From the NCBI GenBank assembly GCA_964440345.1, contig CAYTSA010000028.1, forward strand, positions 1 through 38,368: a stretch of 38,368 nt of DNA, given 5' to 3'. The notes beneath the pieces were generated by a model, which saw only the letters and a program-made list of their open reading frames with translations, was not told the DNA's origin and made no database searches. Source of the DNA: CAYTSA01 sp964440345. GTDB taxonomy: Bacteria; Desulfobacterota; Desulfovibrionia; Desulfovibrionales; Desulfovibrionaceae. Positions 36,938 through 38,368 of the stretch are shown here, piece after piece (the stretch's first letter is position 1; the number at the start of each line of letters is the position of its first letter). The position numbers were made by a program, and so were the translations under genes.

Positions 36938-37292
36938 GCCTGGTTTTACCCGGGATAAAGCTCTGGCCCTGACGCCTGCTCCCAACCCTGAAGTCACCGA
37001 AGAAACTGGGAACGAGGGGCCCCTGCGCCTGGTCTACCAGGTGCGCTTCACCCCCTGGTACGGGCGCTTGGCTGGCCGCCTGGGAGCCTGGGACAACCGA
37101 CCCATGACAAAGCGGCTGGAACTGGACGAAATGGGCGCCGCGGTCTGGCGGCTCATTGACGGAAAGCACACGGTGCAGGATATCATCAGCCGCGTAGCCA
37201 CAGACTACAGCCTGCTGGACCGGGAAGCCGAAGCCTCTGTGACCGCGTTTTTGCGCGAGCTGGGAAAACGCTCGCTGGTGGCCATGCGGTAA
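36903..37292 (+). CDS. PqqD-like protein
   Basis: A 129-residue protein whose C-terminal 80 residues follow the PqqD fold: MTKRLELDEMGAAVWRLIDG, KHTVQDIISRVATDY, then a helix AEASVTAFLRELGKRSLV. PqqD-type domains (RRE) bind precursor peptides for ribosomally made, modified products. The start is uncertain: ATG at 36903 (MSLFRKKKAQ) or at 36873, which has a better agagg upstream; both lie inside the end of the upstream gene. No precursor peptide or radical SAM gene is in the window. Confidence 0.8.
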   Translation: MSLFRKKKAQPEPGFTRDKALALTPAPNPEVTEETGNEGPLRLVYQVRFTPWYGRLAGRLGAWDNRPMTKRLELDEMGAAVWRLIDGKHTVQDIISRVATDYSLLDREAEASVTAFLRELGKRSLVAMR

Positions 37293-37353
37293 TAAGCAGC
37301 CAGCTTGCCAGCCGGGGGCAAAGCGTCTACTTTTCGCAACAGGAGGCAGCACT

Positions 37354-37782
37354 ATGCGACAACACCTGCTCGGAATGATGGCGGCCACAGCCTTTCTGGC
37401 CTTGGGCGCGGCCGCGGCGCCGGCCCAAGACCTGGCCATAGAAGCCATAACCCTGGAAACTGCCGGCGAGGCCGAAGTATTCTGCATCGACTTCAACGGA
37501 GAATACATCCCGGAGCCCACTGGCCTGGAACAGGGGAATTTGAGGATATTCTTTGACGTGTGGGGACTGAACGCGCGCCCAACCGTGGCTGCGCCAGCCG
37601 CTGTGGGCGCTTTGGTGCAGAAGGTGCGCACCAGCTATGAACCAGCACAGCAAAAGTTCAGAGCAGTGCTGGACCTTGCCGGGGAGCACGACTACCGAGT
37701 GGAGCAAACGTATTTTAAGGAAACAGACCGCTATTGCCTGAGCGTCAGACAGCGTGGGCCTGGAGCTGGGCAGGCCGGGTGA
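37354..37782 (+). CDS. Exported AMIN domain protein
   Basis: A 142-residue periplasmic protein. Signal peptide 1-24 (FLALGAAAAPAQ). The rest is a single AMIN-type domain: IEAITLETAGEAEVFCIDFN, LRIFFDVWGLNARP, VQKVRTSYEPAQQKFRAVLD and YRVEQTYFKETDRYCLSV, where strand spacing fits the domain that targets AmiC amidases to the cell wall. No catalytic amidase domain follows. caggaggc precedes the ATG. The last 38 bp overlap the convergent Cys-rich gene. Confidence 0.8.
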   Translation: MRQHLLGMMAATAFLALGAAAAPAQDLAIEAITLETAGEAEVFCIDFNGEYIPEPTGLEQGNLRIFFDVWGLNARPTVAAPAAVGALVQKVRTSYEPAQQKFRAVLDLAGEHDYRVEQTYFKETDRYCLSVRQRGPGAGQAG

Positions 37783-37978
37783 CGTTCTCGCCGTTGGGGG
37801 CGATGTACCAAGGCAGCCGCTCGCGTAACTGCAAATCCAGCGTCTGGTGGCAACACAGCGGGGCGTTGCTGCGGTTGTTGCAGTAGTGTTGGATCATGTA
37901 CTGAGTTTTGCAGTCTTTCACGTCCCTGTTGGCCCGATGAAACGCACACGCGTCCGTATGGTTGCACCTGCTGTTCAT
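37745..37978 (-). CDS. Small cysteine-rich protein
   Basis: A 77-residue protein with six Cys (5, 11, 23, 33, 42, 43) and several His in the first 45 residues: CNHTDACAFHR, DCKTQYMIQHYC and APLCCHQTL. The spacing resembles a short Cys-motif domain that I remember at the ends of deltaproteobacterial PAS and signalling proteins, probably a metal or redox site. The ATG has aaggag 7 bases upstream, which supports it as a real gene despite overlapping the convergent AMIN gene by 38 bp. Function unknown. Confidence 0.7.
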   Translation of the reverse strand: MNSRCNHTDACAFHRANRDVKDCKTQYMIQHYCNNRSNAPLCCHQTLDLQLRERLPWYIAPNGENVTRPAQLQAHAV

Positions 37979-38180
37979 GTGTCTGCTCCTTAGATTTTCT
38001 CCGTGTAGTATACATGCCAGGGTCTGTATATGGCTCTAGACTTACTTTAAACAAAAGCTTGATATCTGGGAGAACCGGCCTTGTCAAGCATGCAGGCAGC
38101 CCTAAATTCACCGCCTGGCGGCGCTGGCCAGACGGTGGGGTCTGGGCGTGCCCTGATCCACCATCAAAAAAACAAAAAAA

Positions 38181-38245
38181 CTCGTTGTGTACGGAAAACC
38201 AAACAGATAGAATGCGTTTGCAAACACAAATCTATCACCAACGAG
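38181..38245. repeat. Nested dyad with three concentric arms
   Basis: Outer arms ctcgttg (38181-38187) and caacgag (38239-38245), middle arms gataga (38206-38211) and tctatc (38231-38236), and a central 10-bp palindrome GTTTGCAAAC (38216-38225). An A-rich run lies just upstream. It could be an operator for a gene beyond the edge or the core of a small element. Confidence 0.5.
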
Positions 38246-38270
38246 GCGTCGCCGCCATGCTCAATGGAGC

Positions 38271-38311
38271 ATCACAGCGGGCGACCGCAAGGGTCGCCCC
38301 TACACTATGAC
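38271..38311 (-). repeat. Dispersed palindromic repeat, copy C
   Basis: The most regular copy. Its centre GGGCGACC-gcaag-GGTCGCCC is a perfect 8-bp stem; read on the minus strand it starts gtcatagtgtaggggcgacc, matching copies A and B. Confidence 0.7.
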
Positions 38312-38368
38312 CTGTCAGCTACCACCGGCAAAGCCGGTGGCTTGAAAAACATGGAACCGCTCAAAGCG

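Larger units (their letters stand above)
38001..38368. other. Repeat-rich non-coding right end
   Basis: No gene is supported. It holds an imperfect hairpin (38111-38138, caccgcctggc pairing with gccagacggtg), an A-rich tract (38166-38180), a nested dyad (38181-38245), repeat copy C (38271-38311) and a perfect hairpin ccaccggc-aaa-gccggtgg (38322-38340). Confidence 0.55.

Overview
The window reads as a chromosomal stretch from a sulfate-reducing deltaproteobacterium of the Desulfovibrionales. The main evidence is a desulforedoxin gene (22602-22718), a DUF4911 gene, a GAF-gene/gap pair of the kind seen in Desulfovibrio, a large NAD-glutamate dehydrogenase, many PAS/GAF/HD-GYP signalling proteins, and GC-rich coding sequence. 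This placement is an inference from gene content. No rRNA, tRNA or CRISPR array was seen.

Layout. 329-1921 (+): GAF protein and gap, ending at a bidirectional terminator. 1989-6191 (-): periplasmic substrate-binding protein followed by a hybrid histidine kinase, a likely sensor pair with no transporter. 6308-6440 (-): relic of a response regulator. 6699-9680 (+): NAD-glutamate dehydrogenase. 9717-9829: cluster of palindromes. 9828-12082 (-): HD-GYP protein and a frameshifted class III cyclase. 12201-13571 (+): membrane-anchored metallophosphoesterase. 13581-17644 (-): iron alcohol dehydrogenase, PAS histidine kinase, hisC. 17804-19444 (-): exported VCBS/FG-GAP protein. 19522-19644: MITE-like element. 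19697-22405 (-): operon of a eukaryotic-type UDP-galactopyranose mutase, an M24 aminopeptidase and DUF4911. 22602-22718 (-): desulforedoxin. 22944-24056 (+): REC-PAS-PAS protein.

The most unusual block is 24069-32593, all on the minus strand and tightly spaced. In order of transcription it holds a cyclic-nucleotide-binding protein, an M64-like metallopeptidase, an M23 peptidase, a CAP-domain protein, an autotransporter and a two-gene ABC exporter. The three secreted enzymes each end in an IPTL-CTERM-type sorting tail (Ile-Pro-x-Leu-x-x-Trp, hydrophobic helix, Arg cluster). No exosortase lies in the window. The block looks like a coordinated surface or envelope module. It is flanked by an exported NagZ-like glycosidase (32929-34044).

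The right end carries a membrane PP2C/SpoIIE phosphatase whose 5' end has an in-frame TGA, an unrecognised 321-residue protein overlapped by a PqqD-like gene, an AMIN-domain protein, a small cysteine-rich protein, and repeat-rich DNA. Three copies of one dispersed repeat lie at 32815, 34171 and 38271. Several genes without a Shine-Dalgarno sequence have promoter-like hexamers that would start transcription at or within a base of the start codon, which suggests leaderless mRNAs.
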